DNA of 64,000 bases from assembly GCA_015067545.1 (NCBI GenBank), contig SVMG01000001.1:338687-402686 (forward strand), in the 5' to 3' direction. This document shows, piece by piece, positions 56,301 through 64,000 of the stretch (position 1 is its first letter; each line of letters opens with the position of its first letter). The position numbers were made by a program, and so were the translations under genes. Source of the DNA: Oscillospiraceae bacterium (GTDB lineage: Bacteria > Bacillota > Clostridia > Oscillospirales > Oscillospiraceae). A model generated the notes under the pieces. It saw only the letters and a program-made list of their open reading frames with translations. It did no database searches and was not told the origin of the DNA.

Positions 56301-59300
56301 CCCAAATATAGTTGTCCGCATCTGCAGAATAGGTCTCCAATGTCAGAGGCTGACGCCAGTAGTAGTAGTCATCGCCACCCTCGATCCAGGCATACAGACC
56401 GGTCTCCTTCTGGGCGTACACCTTTGCCCAGATGTAGTACTCACCGCTCTCGTCGGGCATGACCCGGAAGCTGAGGTGCGATGATGCCTCGGAGGTGACA
56501 CGCATCAAATTGTACCAGTTGGTATATGTCTTCAGGAACTCGACCGCCTTACCGCCGGCAGCGCTTTCCCGTTCGACGATCTTGGAAATATCGCCTTCGT
56601 AGTACTGATTCGGATTGAACTGATCCGGAATGATCTCCTCCACGCCGGGTCCCTGCAGCTTGGCGTCCTCTGCCTGTACAGTAACGCTGCCACCGGTCAT
56701 GAGATGCACACCGGTGATCGGTCTGCAGGTAGTGAAAATCTTGCCAACAGTCATGCCCTTGTCACAGGTCTTGATCCGAACGTAGATGGATTCACTTGCC
56801 TGGATCTCGATCTCACCGAGCTTCACCTTCAGGTAACCGTTTTCGGATTCGGTCTCCATTTCGCTCAGGTCGCCCAGAGTATACTCGAAATCCTCGTTAT
56901 TGGCAGAAACAGCATAGAAGAATCTGTCAGCAGCTGCACTTGCCGCCTTCAGGGTAGCCCAAACGCTGAACGTACCGCTGGTATCCGTGATGATATTCAG
57001 GGTGATATCACCGGGCATATTCTTGGTGTTCAGCACATAGTCGATATAGGCCTGGCTCACGCTGCCATCTGCACTGACACTCTGCAGCTTTGCTGCTGTG
57101 CCGGAGGGCTTGGCCATGGAATACTCATAGATCGCATCCTTGGCATTCACAGACACCTCACCGCTGATATTGGTCTGCTTGCTGTAGCAATCCTCATAAG
57201 GAACATAAGAAGCCTCAGGCGAGATCACGAAGCAGTCGATGATCAGACCGTCGCAACCGGAAATAACCGAAAGGTCATACTCTTCGTTTGCGTTCCATAT
57301 TGCACCGACTAACTGGTCTTCGTACTGACCCAGCTTGATCCATTCAAAGCCATCCTTGTCCTTCTTGCCAACGTTGACCTTTTCGGCGTAATAGGTATCA
57401 CCGGTCACGCCTTCAATGTTGACCCACAGGCAATCTCCGGAGGTCACCTTGGAGGTGTTGACCTTCGCCCAAATATAGTAGGTTGCTGTCTTGTTGGGGA
57501 TGAAGGTCGCCCACAATTGCGGCTTCGCGGCTGTCACCGTGCCGGGATTGGTGGTGTAGCCCACCTTCATGGTCACGCTCTCCTTGCCGGAGGCCTGTGT
57601 ATTTCCTTCTGCAACAGCAGTATCCTGCATATGGAAGCATTCTGCCTCAGCCAGCAGCTTATTGCCGATGATCTCAGCGCCATCGGGGTCGATCACAGAC
57701 TTCTGCAGGAACAGAATTTCCTTAATGATGGTCCAGCCGTTGTCCACAGAAGCATTGGGCTTGCCGGCATTGGTGTATCTGTAGCGTCCCTGACCAACGA
57801 TCTTGACAAATCGTGCATCATTGTTCATGGGGAAGCTGATATAGGTGTTCGCAGTTGTCTTGTAGGCGATCTCACCGGAGCGGGTGTTCTTGTATACCTC
57901 TTCCCAAGTCACTCCATCTATAGAAACATAAAGATCAAAGATGTAGTCACTGTACAGGGTTTCTTCCGTGAAGAACATGACCAGCATATCCGTAAGCGGT
58001 ACGACCTTACCGAAGTCAAAGATCGCTTCACAGATATTGTTGCCGGACTTCTGACTGGTCCAACGGGTCGTAGCGTCGCCATCCAGACAGTTGCTCAGAG
58101 GCATGGTAGAGTAGCCATTGTCAATGATTGCCTCCACCTGAACAGCGGTGGGGTATTCATAAAGTACATCCTTGGAAAGCTCCGGGATGCCCACCTGTGC
58201 CTCCACGTTAATGCGGATCCGGTTGATGAAGCGGTCGTAGTACATCTTGCCGCTTTCACCGACCAGCGCCTGCATGGTGGCCATGTCCACCAAAAGATCG
58301 CCTGCTTCCGCACGGATCTCCTTGAACGCAACAGCTTCCCCATTCTTGGTGATGGAGGTGGCTGTCAGTTCATAGGTGACGCCTTTGTAAAGCACGGAGT
58401 ACTTGGAACCGTCTCTGCTCCAGGAACCCTTGCCGTTAAGTGCATCAAATACCAAAGATGCGGGGATCAGGTAATCGTCACCGGATTGCACGGGGTGTGC
58501 ATCGGTGTAGTAATAGAAGTTGTTGACCATGATGCCGATGGGTTCTTCATCGGTATTGGGTGTCTCATCAAAGGTCTTGTTGCTGTTGGCATCGGTGTAG
58601 ACCAGCTTCACAGTACCGGCAGCTGCCTCGAAGTAGATCATGCCGCCGTCTTCGGAGGCGATCTGATTTCCAATGGACTTACCGTTCACATAAACAGTCC
58701 ATGTACCTGCCTTCAGGCCGGCCACATTGACCTTAAAGGTGTTGTAGCCCTCATTGGCAGGAATGGTAAAGGTGGTTGTTTCTGCGATACGGTTGTTGCC
58801 GTCCATATTGAACATGGCAACATGGTTCATCAGCTGTGCGCCCATCAGCACACCCTGACCGTCATAGATCAGCTTGGCGGGAACGAGCTGTGCATCGCTG
58901 TCACCGTCACTGACGTACATAACATTGAGCATGTAGTCAGTCTGATTTTCCTCGGTAGTCTTGGTGGTGATCTCCACACGGCCCCAGCCCTGCTCCTGAG
59001 AGAGTGTGCTGGCGATCGTGTCATTATGTGCATAGTTGTACTGGCCAACCAGGAACTGCTTGCCATCGCCGCCGATCACACTGATGGTATAATCAGCATC
59101 CGCCTTGGCAGCAGTACCCATATACAGCACCTGGTTTGTCAGCTGTCCGTTATAACCGTGTCTTGTGTTCTTGATGGTGATCACATTGTCATCCACAGTG
59201 GGTTCCTGCTGCATATGTAACAGGAAGCTCTTCTTGGAGCCCACCTGGGTGGTCTTGATCTGGTCAAATACCACGAATGCACCGGGGTGCTCGGTATTGC

Positions 59301-61680
59301 CGTCCAGCTCCAGGTTTAGGAACAGCATGCTTCTGACTGCCTCCTGAACATTGTCATCGTAGGACTTTGCAATGTCACCGGCCAGGTAAGAATATTCCGG
59401 CTTGTAGGTATTGGGGCCGTACTCATGGCCAACAACGGTGTTGACGATCTCCATGTAACCCGGAGTACCCCAACCTCTGACTTCTGAATTGTTCTGAACA
59501 CCGTAGCGGTTCTGAACCGAGGTGATCGACAGGGTGTTGTGCGCAATCGAAGACTTGGTGTAGTTCAAATCGTGGGGTGTGGCATAATTCACATAGTAGC
59601 CGCTTTCGCTGGCCAAAATGCCCTTATAGTAGATCTGGAAGTTACCTGCGTCGTGGTGCTGGTGGTTGTTCACGTACACCTGTGACAGCTGCATCTTCGC
59701 GATCACATCATTGGAATCCGTACCCATGTCCCAACCGGTCCGGGCGATCATGGAGCCGGACGGTGTACCAAAGTACTTCGTGTAGGGCATATTGTAGTAG
59801 GACTCAGTGTCCACCTCGGTATCATGGGTCACCAGCAGATAGAAAGCATCCGTGCCGGTGAACTTCAAGTTCTTCAATTCCAGGGCCAAACGGCGGTATA
59901 CACCGTTCTTATAGAAATTAGCACGCCGGGCAAATGTGTTTGCATTCGCATCCCAAAGCTCCGTTCTGTCGGTCTGGTTTTCTTCCCAGGTATCGCCTTC
60001 CCGGAGGAACTGACCGTCCGGACGCAGGCTGTACAGCACCTGATCCGCAGATTTTTCTACGATCGGATCCAGAGAAATGAAGCCGTCGTCCTTGCCGTCA
60101 CCGTCCCGGTCATTGTCACCGCCGGTCATGGCATAGATCAAATACTGGGCGTTCAAATCCGCATCACCACGGCCACCGACGCCGTAGCTGATGCCCTGGT
60201 GGTGAGTTTCGGAAACATACCAAATATTTCTGGGCGCCAAATACAAATCGAAGTATGCGCCGCCCACATATTCGTAGAAAGTGGGATATTCGTCGTACAT
60301 GGCGATGGCGATTGCCAGCCAATACTGCTGGACCAGATTGCCGCCAATGTGGCTGACAACGGTATCCTTGGATTCGCCGATCTTGATAGGCCAGCCTGCC
60401 TCGGAGGGCGCACCGACTCTGATCGCACCGGCTGCGATATTCTGCTTGTCCTCATGGGTCAGCAGATCATAGCACCAGTCATAGACCTCGGCTGCTGCCA
60501 GCTGGCAGTCACCGCGATAGTAAATATCGTAATCATTAGGAGCAAAAGTTACTGTCTCCAGCGCCTTCTGAATAGCACGGACAGCCTGTTTGCCGTAGTA
60601 GCCGGCCATGTGGGCGTCCTTCTCATTATCACTGTCCTTAAACAGTGCATAATACAGTGCCTTTGCACGAATGGAATACAAATTATCGGCACTATAGTTT
60701 CTCTCGATGACCACATTTCCGTTCTCGTCAACAGTCTCCTTGGGTGTGCCAAAAGAACCGTTAAAAGTAATACCCAGGTAGCGATAGAACGCGCTGACGA
60801 GCTCTGCGCACTCCTCAGACTCCATTGCCTTGATGATACCGGGAATATCATCCTTGGTAAACATCAGACGGGGGTGTTCACCAATGGTTGGGCTGATCGT
60901 GGGATATTTATACTCCACCCAATCAAGAACGGACATGGAGCTGTGCATGGCTTCAACCACGGTCTCGGTCTGATCAGCCATCTCATAGTTGATGGTGGCA
61001 GTAGCCTCGTATTCCTTGCCGTCGACAATGAACTTGACCGACGCGTTCATGGTGTTACCCTCACCCACGACGATCTCACCGGAATTCAGCTCGACCGCGC
61101 TCACATCCACCGCAGGGATGCAGGGCAGCAGCATACCCAGCACCAGCACCAACGCGATGCAGGAAATGATGCCTCTGCGCTTAAGGATAAGAAAAACGAT
61201 GCCGCCAATGCCTGCAAAAGCCAGGACGATCAGGACGATCAGCACAACGACCGTGCCTACAGAGGGGCCTTGCTCCTCCACATCCGTATCCACAGGCTCA
61301 GTGGGCGCCGGTTCCGTTGCGGGAGGTGTCTCCTCCTCGGGAGGATTGACGACCTTCATCATCCGCAGATTGATGGCCGCCCGCTCGCCGACCTCAACCA
61401 CTTGCGCGCCTTCAATATCACCGCTCATCAGCGTCAGCTCGTCCATGGGGACCTGCGCTGTCCAGGAAATATTTGCCAGCTTCATATTCTGGTTGTAGTT
61501 TTTCGCCAGCAGGATGATCTGGATCTCTTCATTCACACCATACTCAGCTTTGGATGTGACGATCTCAAAGGTCATTCCGTCTCCGGCAGCATATTCTGCG
61601 GCGATTGCAGAAATCGCGCACACAGCTGCCAGTGCCAGGACCAAAGCGATCAGAGATCTGAGAAGCTTACTTTTTTTCAT
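53350..61680 (-). CDS. Giant secreted heparinase II/III-like multidomain protein, paralogue of the 22067-30994 product; C-terminal module shared with the 1170-aa protein
   Basis: 2776 aa; GEHPRLMFTKDDIPGIIKAM, NHQHHDAGNFQIYYKGILASESGYY; discoidin-like ARFVKIVGQG; CBM-like and Cys/His-rich repeats; C-term GVSIVEDYDGYVGADWIAKLGLP. Confidence 0.85.
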   Translation of the reverse strand: MKKSKLLRSLIALVLALAAVCAISAIAAEYAAGDGMTFEIVTSKAEYGVNEEIQIILLAKNYNQNMKLANISWTAQVPMDELTLMSGDIEGAQVVEVGERAAINLRMMKVVNPPEEETPPATEPAPTEPVDTDVEEQGPSVGTVVVLIVLIVLAFAGIGGIVFLILKRRGIISCIALVLVLGMLLPCIPAVDVSAVELNSGEIVVGEGNTMNASVKFIVDGKEYEATATINYEMADQTETVVEAMHSSMSVLDWVEYKYPTISPTIGEHPRLMFTKDDIPGIIKAMESEECAELVSAFYRYLGITFNGSFGTPKETVDENGNVVIERNYSADNLYSIRAKALYYALFKDSDNEKDAHMAGYYGKQAVRAIQKALETVTFAPNDYDIYYRGDCQLAAAEVYDWCYDLLTHEDKQNIAAGAIRVGAPSEAGWPIKIGESKDTVVSHIGGNLVQQYWLAIAIAMYDEYPTFYEYVGGAYFDLYLAPRNIWYVSETHHQGISYGVGGRGDADLNAQYLIYAMTGGDNDRDGDGKDDGFISLDPIVEKSADQVLYSLRPDGQFLREGDTWEENQTDRTELWDANANTFARRANFYKNGVYRRLALELKNLKFTGTDAFYLLVTHDTEVDTESYYNMPYTKYFGTPSGSMIARTGWDMGTDSNDVIAKMQLSQVYVNNHQHHDAGNFQIYYKGILASESGYYVNYATPHDLNYTKSSIAHNTLSITSVQNRYGVQNNSEVRGWGTPGYMEIVNTVVGHEYGPNTYKPEYSYLAGDIAKSYDDNVQEAVRSMLFLNLELDGNTEHPGAFVVFDQIKTTQVGSKKSFLLHMQQEPTVDDNVITIKNTRHGYNGQLTNQVLYMGTAAKADADYTISVIGGDGKQFLVGQYNYAHNDTIASTLSQEQGWGRVEITTKTTEENQTDYMLNVMYVSDGDSDAQLVPAKLIYDGQGVLMGAQLMNHVAMFNMDGNNRIAETTTFTIPANEGYNTFKVNVAGLKAGTWTVYVNGKSIGNQIASEDGGMIYFEAAAGTVKLVYTDANSNKTFDETPNTDEEPIGIMVNNFYYYTDAHPVQSGDDYLIPASLVFDALNGKGSWSRDGSKYSVLYKGVTYELTATSITKNGEAVAFKEIRAEAGDLLVDMATMQALVGESGKMYYDRFINRIRINVEAQVGIPELSKDVLYEYPTAVQVEAIIDNGYSTMPLSNCLDGDATTRWTSQKSGNNICEAIFDFGKVVPLTDMLVMFFTEETLYSDYIFDLYVSIDGVTWEEVYKNTRSGEIAYKTTANTYISFPMNNDARFVKIVGQGRYRYTNAGKPNASVDNGWTIIKEILFLQKSVIDPDGAEIIGNKLLAEAECFHMQDTAVAEGNTQASGKESVTMKVGYTTNPGTVTAAKPQLWATFIPNKTATYYIWAKVNTSKVTSGDCLWVNIEGVTGDTYYAEKVNVGKKDKDGFEWIKLGQYEDQLVGAIWNANEEYDLSVISGCDGLIIDCFVISPEASYVPYEDCYSKQTNISGEVSVNAKDAIYEYSMAKPSGTAAKLQSVSADGSVSQAYIDYVLNTKNMPGDITLNIITDTSGTFSVWATLKAASAAADRFFYAVSANNEDFEYTLGDLSEMETESENGYLKVKLGEIEIQASESIYVRIKTCDKGMTVGKIFTTCRPITGVHLMTGGSVTVQAEDAKLQGPGVEEIIPDQFNPNQYYEGDISKIVERESAAGGKAVEFLKTYTNWYNLMRVTSEASSHLSFRVMPDESGEYYIWAKVYAQKETGLYAWIEGGDDYYYWRQPLTLETYSADADNYIWVRLYQECQNGVKLTREHLYEWTARRVYTINLRGMYAGVQVDEIFITNDPGEAPHNHKYAETWSHDNTHHWYQPVCGCTDAPLRFYGEHYFEDHTDNECNTCGCKNPNYAPHNYVDGKCTICGGLPPFATSGGKLTLEAEDLMLAPDDKENHIPNQHNKPVVKVVEQTNASSGKAVQIINTNSGWNTFLEAGTTPIPHISALVTPDKSGQYYIWLRVYSPANLTYGAKIYAYIDGGTDTHYWRQPLDLNGISKGAGDYYWVCLNQEWRSETVKQADHAYNWTAGQTYKIRLRGAVANVQVDQIYITNSASDIPHSHEWNSLKSFDENHHWWTSSCHDGLVTEKEAHTYNDLLDTTCNDCGYVRPPHEHTYSDLWSFDAYSHWHECACGHKKDTAEHTFVDGVCSACGMRTAYNMTGGKLTIEAEEGAIAPIGQENFLNTYYVNTNHYNKIVTTHPMGVKTNSAASGGLTMQTKWTFNLTYAMMNQGNRPNAHLVYAAHSDTTSEVYIWLKVSTSERNSVNYQDGIFCMIEDDNGTDTYYWRQPLAKADGTYSVAEDDFYWVRLKQAYHMQTLGNKEGAYGAEKVYNWTAGKSYVLRFRSVTENVEIDQIYITNDPNDIPHVHTYSTEWESDENDHWHKADCGHDELFRDKDAHTFENVLDRTCDVCGYERPAHVCTPDEAWHSNTTHHWHECICGAKPGYEEHRFEDGICTVCSTLKDLETPTGVSIVEDYDGYVGADWIAKLGLPTKVKVAGVEVDVQWENVADYVNPDVVGSYAVPGTVKGVQKAVYFKVEVRAYSNLLENYNGSLENKPNYWSLRNQGFTTEHVYHGKYATKQIMPSGWTTVSGQPAYSYNKYSEMFANTVTQAGEYWFGVWAMIGANTVTGEVNDNFTINMAMHRTTTLVPGLDQLGENNNSVAYESSRKLTTADVTLNADGFTRVGMVANMDGLDEHLRFYVNTGKGVANDILYLDNIELVPLKLPLAE

Positions 61681-61754
61681 ATCCGGGCCTCACTTTCGTT
61701 TTCTTGCAGAAAGGTTCAATTTTTTACAGCCGCAAAAAATCAAAACCCACAATA

Positions 61755-61817
61755 ATTTTACAACATGAATAAAAAAATTGCTGTGCATATCCTGCAAGAA
61801 TTTCTGCGCAAACAGCT
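61755..61817 (-). promoter_or_regulatory. Putative activator-dependent promoter of the 2776-aa gene (box 61781-61817, -10 TAAAAT at 61755-61760)
   Basis: CTGTGCATATCcTGCAagaaTTTCTGCG block shared with 31096-31123; identical 21-nt offset to the -10-like hexamer. Confidence 0.6.
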
Positions 61818-61885
61818 TTCTTGTAACAAAATGGACAAAATGCCGCAAGAAATTGAAAATTCCTTGCGGCATTTGCACCAAAAAA

Positions 61886-61917
61886 TAGCCGGACTCGGCA
61901 TACACCAAGTCCGGCTA
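61886..61917 (-). terminator. Rho-independent terminator of the substrate-binding protein gene
   Basis: Minus strand TAGCCGGACT...AGTCCGGCTA-TTTTTTGG. Confidence 0.85.
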
Positions 61918-62027
61918 CTGGGTAGATTATGCGTTTGACATCGTTGCAGCTCGCGCTGCCACGATCTCATTAGAAATGCATCTCAATTCTCACTAAGGGG
62001 AATGGATACAAATATGTTCATGAAAGC

Positions 62028-63674
62028 TTAGTTGTGACGGTCGTAAGCAGCCTGATAGGTGTCGATCAGGTCGATAGCGCCGATGCTCTCCAGACCGTTC
62101 ATGTACTCAGTCCAGTTGTTGGCAACGGTCCACTCACCGGTCATGAACTTAGCAAAAGCGGATTCCATGTACAGGTTCAGCTCGGTGTTGACATCAGCAG
62201 CATCCAGGGACTCGTCCTCAGTCAGGAACAGACCGGAGGTGCTCCAGCGCTCCACCAGGTGGGGCCACAGCTTGTCGCGGACCTCAGTCTGCTTGCAGTA
62301 GAAAGCAGTGTTGGCCTTTTCGACATCCTGGAACCAGCTGAGGTACAGAGCGGTGTTGCAAACCTCGTTGTTGGCCCATTCACTGGGGGTCTTGTACTCT
62401 TCCCAGTTGATACGCTCGTAGTGGCCATCGCCCAGATCTCTCCAGTGAACGTTCTTCTCGCCCAGGTAGAGGTAGTTACCGTAGATGGTTCCTTCCTCGT
62501 TCAGAGGATCTTCAGCGGTAGCGTAAGCAGCGTCGAACCACTGTACCAGAGTGATGATGTCTTCCTCGGGCAGCTCAGCATTGATGCAGTTGAGCATCCA
62601 GCCGGGCACGGTGTTGTTGGTCCAGATCAGCTGGTCCTGCCACTGAGAGGTCAGGGGCTGGATCAGGGACAGCTCCACAACGCCGGACTTGAAGTTGTTG
62701 GCATTGACGCTGGAGGCAGGGAAGATAGCAGCCTGGTTGTTGGCAGTCTTAGCCTTGTTGGCAGCGGTGCAGTCAGCAGAGAAGATGTCCTGCTCGCAGG
62801 CGCCGGAGGCGTAGACCCAGGAAATGAACTCGATGTAACGCTTGTACTGCTCGGTGGTGCAGCCCAGGACGACCTTGCCGTCCACCAGGTCATAACCGGT
62901 CTGCAGAGCTTCCTTACCGAAGACGGGGAAGAAGAAGTTGTCCATGTAGCCGTTCCACTCGATGTAGCCCCATTCGCCGCCCATCAGGAAGTTCAGAGCC
63001 TTGAAGCCATCGATCTTGTCCTCGTAGTAAGCCTGCATATCCAGAATGAACTGCTTGAACTCGTCGATGGTGGTGGGCATGGTCAGACCGGCCTCTTCCA
63101 CCATATCGTCACGGACATACAGCAGGTTAGCAGGAGAACCAACGCCTGCGGACTGAGCAGGCAGGGAGTAGAAGGAGCCGTCCTCATTCAGATAGTTGGT
63201 CAGAGCCACGGGATAAGCCTGCAGCATCTTCTGGAAGTTGGGCATGTACTGCAGATACTCAGCAAAGTTGACCAGCTTGCCAGCCTTGCCGTATTCGTAA
63301 ACAACTTCCTTATCTACGCCCCAAGAGATGCAGATGGCATCGGGCATATCGCCGCCGGCCATGACCTGGGACAGCTGGTCACCCTTCAGGTCGATCCAGT
63401 TCACATCGACGCCGGTGACCTCGTTCCAGCCGACCATAACTTCACGCTCGTTGGGTGTTTCCATACGGTTTGCGATGGTGAAGGTCTTGCTGGATTCCAG
63501 GGGGTAGCGCTCTGCATTGGACTTGCCGACAAGGCTGGGGTGGATGTCGACGTTGTTAACAGAGGGCTTGGTGCCTTGGGTCTCATTTACGTCCTCTTGT
63601 ACACAACCGGCAAACATGCCCATGCACATGACCAGCGCCAGCATCAGAGCAAGCACTTTCTTGACATTTTTCAT
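62028..63674 (-). CDS. ABC transporter extracellular substrate-binding lipoprotein (carbohydrate, LplA-like)
   Basis: 548 aa; lipobox MKNVKKVLALMLALVMCMGMFAGC; LSQVMAGGDMPDAICIS, LYVRDDMVEEAGL. Confidence 0.92.
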   Translation of the reverse strand: MKNVKKVLALMLALVMCMGMFAGCVQEDVNETQGTKPSVNNVDIHPSLVGKSNAERYPLESSKTFTIANRMETPNEREVMVGWNEVTGVDVNWIDLKGDQLSQVMAGGDMPDAICISWGVDKEVVYEYGKAGKLVNFAEYLQYMPNFQKMLQAYPVALTNYLNEDGSFYSLPAQSAGVGSPANLLYVRDDMVEEAGLTMPTTIDEFKQFILDMQAYYEDKIDGFKALNFLMGGEWGYIEWNGYMDNFFFPVFGKEALQTGYDLVDGKVVLGCTTEQYKRYIEFISWVYASGACEQDIFSADCTAANKAKTANNQAAIFPASSVNANNFKSGVVELSLIQPLTSQWQDQLIWTNNTVPGWMLNCINAELPEEDIITLVQWFDAAYATAEDPLNEEGTIYGNYLYLGEKNVHWRDLGDGHYERINWEEYKTPSEWANNEVCNTALYLSWFQDVEKANTAFYCKQTEVRDKLWPHLVERWSTSGLFLTEDESLDAADVNTELNLYMESAFAKFMTGEWTVANNWTEYMNGLESIGAIDLIDTYQAAYDRHN

Positions 63675-63728
63675 AGTTTTTTCCTCCTATTTTTTATATG
63701 TAGTCAGGTTTCCCTGTTGCTACTGTGT

Positions 63729-64000
63729 TTAGCCCTTCACAGAGCCAAGCATTACGCCCTTGTCGAAATACTTCTGGACGAAGGGGAAAATCACAAGCAT
63801 CGGTACGGATGCCACAACGATAACAGAGTACTTGATCTTGTTCAGCAGCTCTGCGTAGTACACTGCGTCTTCACCCTGCATGGTAACCGAGTTCTGGGCA
63901 CGCATGATCAGATCACGCAGCACCATCTGCAGAGAGTGGTACTCCGGAGTCATCGTCTGGTAGTACAGGCTGGGAGTAAAGCCGTTCCACTTTGCCACTG
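63729..64000 (-). CDS. Carbohydrate ABC transporter permease (LplC/MalG-like), C-terminal part; runs off the right edge
   Basis: NKIKYSVIVVASVPMLVIFPFVQKYFDKGVMLGSVKG*. Confidence 0.9.
   Translation of the reverse strand, partial: VAKWNGFTPSLYYQTMTPEYHSLQMVLRDLIMRAQNSVTMQGEDAVYYAELLNKIKYSVIVVASVPMLVIFPFVQKYFDKGVMLGSVKG

Overview
The window is a Firmicutes-type chromosomal segment, probably from a gut Clostridia/Oscillospiraceae-like bacterium (lineage inferred from gene content and style only). The left half is mostly housekeeping. It runs from a GtrA-family fragment and an aminotransferase through glnN (type III GS), dut, nrdG, trxB, trxA, an ECF sigma factor with a beta-propeller membrane protein, a YugP-type Zn peptidase, an AbrB-like regulator, a Met-gamma-lyase-family protein and a DMT transporter, to a pyrimidine operon: pyrC-carB-[four-helix-bundle/S23-IVP gene]-pyrK-pyrD-pyrF-pyrE-pyrB. 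The middle holds recR-ybaB-dnaX-SRP RNA-acpP, a BaiN-like flavoprotein, an RpiR regulator, the rluB-dacF-ytfJ-ytfI-scpB-scpA cluster, YitT, tRNA-Ser(GGA) and an ABC exporter pair. The accessory parts are a 2975-aa protein at 22-31 kb and a region at 46.5-64 kb: phosphatase, membrane-bound AraC regulator, 1170-aa repeat protein, 2776-aa protein, sugar-ABC binding protein and permease. The two giants are heparinase II/III-like secreted proteins sharing one architecture. Main points for a second look: (1) a ~200-bp multi-hairpin element with six TCGATAT/ATATCGA motifs plus a four-helix-bundle ORF, inserted in the pyr operon; (2) a 41-aa 'VITTSGD' small ORF missed by the ORF track, downstream of the 1170-aa protein; (3) PyrB with a C-terminal domain carrying the exact PyrI zinc spacing C-x4-C-x23-C-x2-C; (4) a shared ~37-bp promoter box at matching distance upstream of both giant genes; (5) an internal TM-KRR-hydrophobic-AxA junction in both giant proteins.
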